DNA from: Desulfobacterales bacterium
GTDB lineage: Bacteria; Desulfobacterota; Desulfobacteria; Desulfobacterales; Desulfosalsimonadaceae
DNA: 64,000 nt
Assembly (NCBI GenBank): GCA_034520365.1
Contig: JAXHNP010000007.1
Span: 744,001-808,000, forward strand
Direction: 5' to 3'
Shown here: one piece after another, positions 61,322 through 64,000 of the stretch
How the letters are laid out: each line of letters starts with the position of its first letter
Position numbering within the stretch: position 1 is the first letter of the stretch
Notes under the pieces: model-generated
The model's database searches: none
Seen by the model: only the letters and a program-made list of their open reading frames with translations
What the model was told of the DNA's origin: nothing
Made by a program: the position numbers and the translations under genes

Positions 61322-62530
61322 ATGTATCTCGAACATTATCGGCTCACACAGAAACCGTTTCAGATTAATACGGACCCCGAGTTTCTCTGGCTTGGCGAGA
61401 AGCACCGGGAAGCCTTGGCCACACTTCAATACGGACTTTTGGAAAATAAAAGTTTTTTGCTTTTAACCGGTGATGTAGGGGTCGGAAAAACCACTATTGT
61501 CAATGCATTTCTCCAGATGCTTGATAAGAATGACCAGGTAGCGGTGATTCACAATCCGGTTTTCGAGCCGCTTGATTTTTTTAATTACCTGGCGAAACTG
61601 TATGGATTGTCAGCGGCGTTTGAAACAAAGGGAGATTTCCTTAACGCTTTTAATGATTTTTTATCTAATGCCTACTACCAGGGTAGACGTGTGGTATTGA
61701 TCATTGATGAATGTCAATTGTTAAGCCCGGCACTAATGGAAGAGATCCGGCTTTTTTCAAATATTGAAAAAAAGGGCACAAAGCTCATCAACATATTTTT
61801 TGTCGGTCAGCTTGAGTTCAATGATATTCTCCTTCGCCCTGAAAACAGGGCCATCAGGCAGCGAATCGAGGTAAATTTTAATATTTTGCCGCTATCGCTG
61901 AAGGAGACGCAAAAATATATTGAATACCGTCTATCTTTTGCCGGGGCGACCAGAAAAATTTTTAAAGCAAGTGCGATACGAAAAATTTATCGATTCTCCA
62001 AAGGGTATCCGCGATTAATAAATATCATTGCCGATCGCGCGCTATTGACCGGCTTCATCAAGTCCGCCAGAAAAATAAAAAAGGGTATTGTCAAAGAATG
62101 TGTTAAAGAAATTGATCTTTCCAGTTCAAATAGAAAAACGCAAAATTATGACAATTCAACGTCATATAAATCAGTATCGGAAAAAAATGATAGCCCGGTT
62201 AACCAAGAAACTACTTTAAAAGATGCGAATCCAAAAACAGAGGCGGTAAAGGCCTTTGAAAAGTTTGCATCGATTGATGAAAAAAAATTCCGCGAAAAAA
62301 TGGATGATTTGAATATAAAACGGTCAAATGGTGTTCGTCTTTTATTAAACAGAATTCACCAAGGAGCTTTGGATCCCAATGAATTGATTTCATCTGGCGA
62401 TTCTGAATCGAAAAATATATTCTCAAGAGAACTCATCACTGAACTGGAGCGGATTCGACATGAGGTAAACGATGAAAGTATTAGGCCGCTTCTTGATTTG
62501 TTAGTTAATTTAAATAAATCTGAGATTTAA
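61322..62530 (+). CDS. ExeA/GspA-like AAA ATPase (exosortase-locus type)
   Basis: This 402-residue protein has the ExeA start YRLTQKPFQINTDPEFLW, Walker A GDVGVGKTT (about 48-56) and Walker B LIIDECQLL. The AAA lid has KGYPRLINIIADRALL. A Ser/Asn/Lys-rich C-terminal linker precedes a short helical end. Such ATPases occur in general secretion (ExeA) and in XrtA/PEP-CTERM exopolysaccharide loci. The neighbouring PrsT-like gene supports the latter. The gene is clearly richer in A+T than the rest of the window, suggesting acquisition or relaxed constraint. Confidence 0.85.
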   Translation: MYLEHYRLTQKPFQINTDPEFLWLGEKHREALATLQYGLLENKSFLLLTGDVGVGKTTIVNAFLQMLDKNDQVAVIHNPVFEPLDFFNYLAKLYGLSAAFETKGDFLNAFNDFLSNAYYQGRRVVLIIDECQLLSPALMEEIRLFSNIEKKGTKLINIFFVGQLEFNDILLRPENRAIRQRIEVNFNILPLSLKETQKYIEYRLSFAGATRKIFKASAIRKIYRFSKGYPRLINIIADRALLTGFIKSARKIKKGIVKECVKEIDLSSSNRKTQNYDNSTSYKSVSEKNDSPVNQETTLKDANPKTEAVKAFEKFASIDEKKFREKMDDLNIKRSNGVRLLLNRIHQGALDPNELISSGDSESKNIFSRELITELERIRHEVNDESIRPLLDLLVNLNKSEI

Positions 62531-62631
62531 TATCGGTCGACATTCTCTTTGAAAACGATTTGCTTTAGGATTGTGGTATCAGATTTCGATGTTGAAAAAA
62601 ATTTATACCTTTTAGAGCGCTTGCTCCTCTT

Positions 62632-64000
62632 TTATTTGATTTTGTTCAGCAATTTTTGCGCATCAGCGTATTCCGGGAAATCCTTTCCTAGTTCAAGGCA
62701 TTTTTTTAATTCTTCTTTTGCTCTGGCTGTCTGCCCGTCAGCATAGAGCGCCAGTGCCAGATGGTAGCGCAGGATGGGTATGTCGGGCTGTTTTTCCGTG
62801 GCCATGCTGAACTGGGTTAGCGCCAGCTTATAGGCGCCCCGCTTGTAATGCACCCATCCGAGGGTATCGATAATATAGGGATCGTCCGGTGCGTTTTCTT
62901 TGGCCGAGAGCGCCAAACGCAAAGCCTCACCAAGATCCCCCCCGGGGCTGTTGGCCATCAGCCATGCAAGATTATTGGCGGCGGCGGCGAAGTCGGGTTC
63001 CAATTCAAGCACTTTTGAGTAAGCCTTTTTGGCGCCCTCGCGGTCGCCTGCCTCTTCAAGAAGGGTTCCCAGGGCCATGTAGCCCTCGGCAAAATCGGGT
63101 TTTTTCCGGGTAACTTGTATGTATTTCTCGGTCGCCTGGTCGATTTCTCCCTTTCCAGCCAAAATTTTTGCTGCCATGGTATAGGCGCGCGGATTTTCCG
63201 GATCAATTGCTTTGGCTTTTTCAGCCAGTTTTAGCGCTTCGTCCGGAGAGTTGCCGTATGAATTCAGCAAATCTGCGAGCAGTAACATATGGTGTGGATT
63301 GTTTGGGGATTTTTGAAGCTGCTGTTGAACTGTGGCGATGGCTTGATCGGTTTTCCCCTGTTGGATGAGCAGTTTGCTGAGGGCTGCCAATGCCGGATTG
63401 AAATCCGGATCTAAATTCAGTATTTTTTCAAGCTCGTCCCGGGCTTCCGAAATATTGTTCTGCGCCAACTCGGCTTTTGCTTTAATGTGGAGTATTTCAA
63501 CATTTTCAGGTGCAAGGGAGGCCATTTTTTCGAGTAAATTTTTTGCGTTCTCAATTTCTCCAAGGGATAAAAAGGATTTCGCAAGAATCATTCCGGCACG
63601 GAGATGGCCAGGCGCCTGCTGCAAAGCCTCTGCCGCATTGCTTTTGGCCCCCTCAAAATCTTGTTTTAAAAACCTATTCTGGGCCAGCAGGGTTCGTGCA
63701 TCAGCGTCGTCCGGCGCATATTTAACTGCCTGTTTAGCTGCATCCAATGACAGCGCAATCTCTCCCTTGTTAAGATGGGCCAGGCTTTTGAGATAATAAG
63801 CCTCCGGCCACCCCGGGGATTTTTCTATAAGCCGCTCAAGGATGCTCAGCGCATCTTCGGGTTTTTTCTCGCGTATAAGGAGTTTGGCCTTGACAAGGCT
63901 TGCCATGGAATGCTGGGGGCTATCGGATAAGACCGTTTGAATGGCTTTTTGGGCCAGTTCAAAATTTCCGCTCTCATAATGAAAATCCGCCAGCATGGCT
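62632..64000 (-). CDS. TPR-repeat protein, PrsT-like (5' end outside the window)
   Basis: At least 455 residues are visible, open at the right edge, so the N-terminus is missing. The visible part consists of about twelve tandem TPR units with the typical W/L-G-Y/A-F-A/P pattern (for example YALGTLLEEAGD and LGWVHYKRGAYKLAL). The length and repeat style fit PrsT, the PEP-CTERM-system TPR lipoprotein, but the signal and lipobox lie beyond the window. It is convergent with the ExeA-like gene, consistent with an exosortase-associated polysaccharide locus. Confidence 0.72.
   Translation of the reverse strand, partial: AMLADFHYESGNFELAQKAIQTVLSDSPQHSMASLVKAKLLIREKKPEDALSILERLIEKSPGWPEAYYLKSLAHLNKGEIALSLDAAKQAVKYAPDDADARTLLAQNRFLKQDFEGAKSNAAEALQQAPGHLRAGMILAKSFLSLGEIENAKNLLEKMASLAPENVEILHIKAKAELAQNNISEARDELEKILNLDPDFNPALAALSKLLIQQGKTDQAIATVQQQLQKSPNNPHHMLLLADLLNSYGNSPDEALKLAEKAKAIDPENPRAYTMAAKILAGKGEIDQATEKYIQVTRKKPDFAEGYMALGTLLEEAGDREGAKKAYSKVLELEPDFAAAANNLAWLMANSPGGDLGEALRLALSAKENAPDDPYIIDTLGWVHYKRGAYKLALTQFSMATEKQPDIPILRYHLALALYADGQTARAKEELKKCLELGKDFPEYADAQKLLNKIK

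Noticed and set aside
62549-62746. Possible 65-residue plus-strand gene
   Set aside because: It runs antisense into the end of the PrsT-like gene and lacks a ribosome site.

Overview
The window reads as chromosome of an anaerobic, probably sulfate-reducing member of the Desulfobacterota (Desulfobacteria-like). The main reasons are a methylene-tetrahydrofolate reductase operon (metV-metF) linked to QmoA/QmoB/HdrA-type flavoproteins and a UGA-containing HdrC-HdrB protein, a DUF1634 + TauE/SafE pair, thiolase/DUF35/SDR beta-oxidation genes, and several deltaproteobacterial gene fusions. Coding density is ordinary and genes form short operons on both strands. No tRNA, rRNA, CRISPR array, phage or recognised transposase gene was seen.

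Layout. 0-7.3 kb: partial R3H protein, an S1-domain RNA-binding protein, a three-gene acyl-CoA operon, and PolX. 7.3-11.4 kb: a small mobile element carrying a four-helix-bundle (23S IVS-type) gene inserted beside a flavodoxin remnant, then amylosucrase, an MscS channel and a probable pseudogene scrap. 11.5-17.7 kb: the leftward metV-metF-hdrA-hdrA/mvhD-hdrCB operon, whose last gene reads through an internal UGA as selenocysteine. 18.5-25 kb: GerMN protein, EF-G, an M48 protease with TPRs, ParA, ParB and a NYN-type nuclease. 25.3-32.7 kb: DUF3842, CooT-like protein, an IspH-UbiA fusion, PlsY, Smr, DUF1634/TauE, an MFS transporter and a SatD-like protein. 32.7-39.3 kb: Ser/Thr kinase-SUMF1 fusion, PP2C phosphatase, an unknown protein and a PHP-UvrD helicase fusion. 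39.5-52.6 kb: RdgC and partner, MntP, thiolase, penicillin acylase, lipase-like lipoprotein, outer-membrane barrel, class II photolyase, P-loop ATPase, unknown protein and TraB. 52.6-58.3 kb: PurN behind a Gld-type ABC export operon. 58.9-64 kb: MazG, galE between long inverted repeats, and two genes of the exosortase/exopolysaccharide type (ExeA-like ATPase, PrsT-like TPR protein).

The most unusual content is intergenic. Two families of miniature inverted-repeat elements can be delimited to the base: family A (152 bp, three full copies plus 101-bp derivatives) and family B (147 bp). Both start with CA, end with TG and are flanked by 9-10 bp direct repeats, the expected footprint of transposition. 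A 565-bp element at 7409-7973 shares the family A terminal sequence and a 9/10 direct repeat, but carries a complete four-helix-bundle gene largely enclosed by a 35-bp inverted repeat (33/35 matching). This suggests that free-standing IVS-type genes can travel on the same ends as family A repeats. A different 150-bp element separates parB from the NYN gene, with 8-bp direct repeats.

Functional picture: C1 metabolism (MetVF with electron-transferring Hdr proteins), fatty acyl-CoA turnover, isoprenoid and phospholipid synthesis, chromosome partitioning, DNA repair (PolX, UvrD, photolyase, RdgC), and envelope or surface-polysaccharide functions towards the right end.
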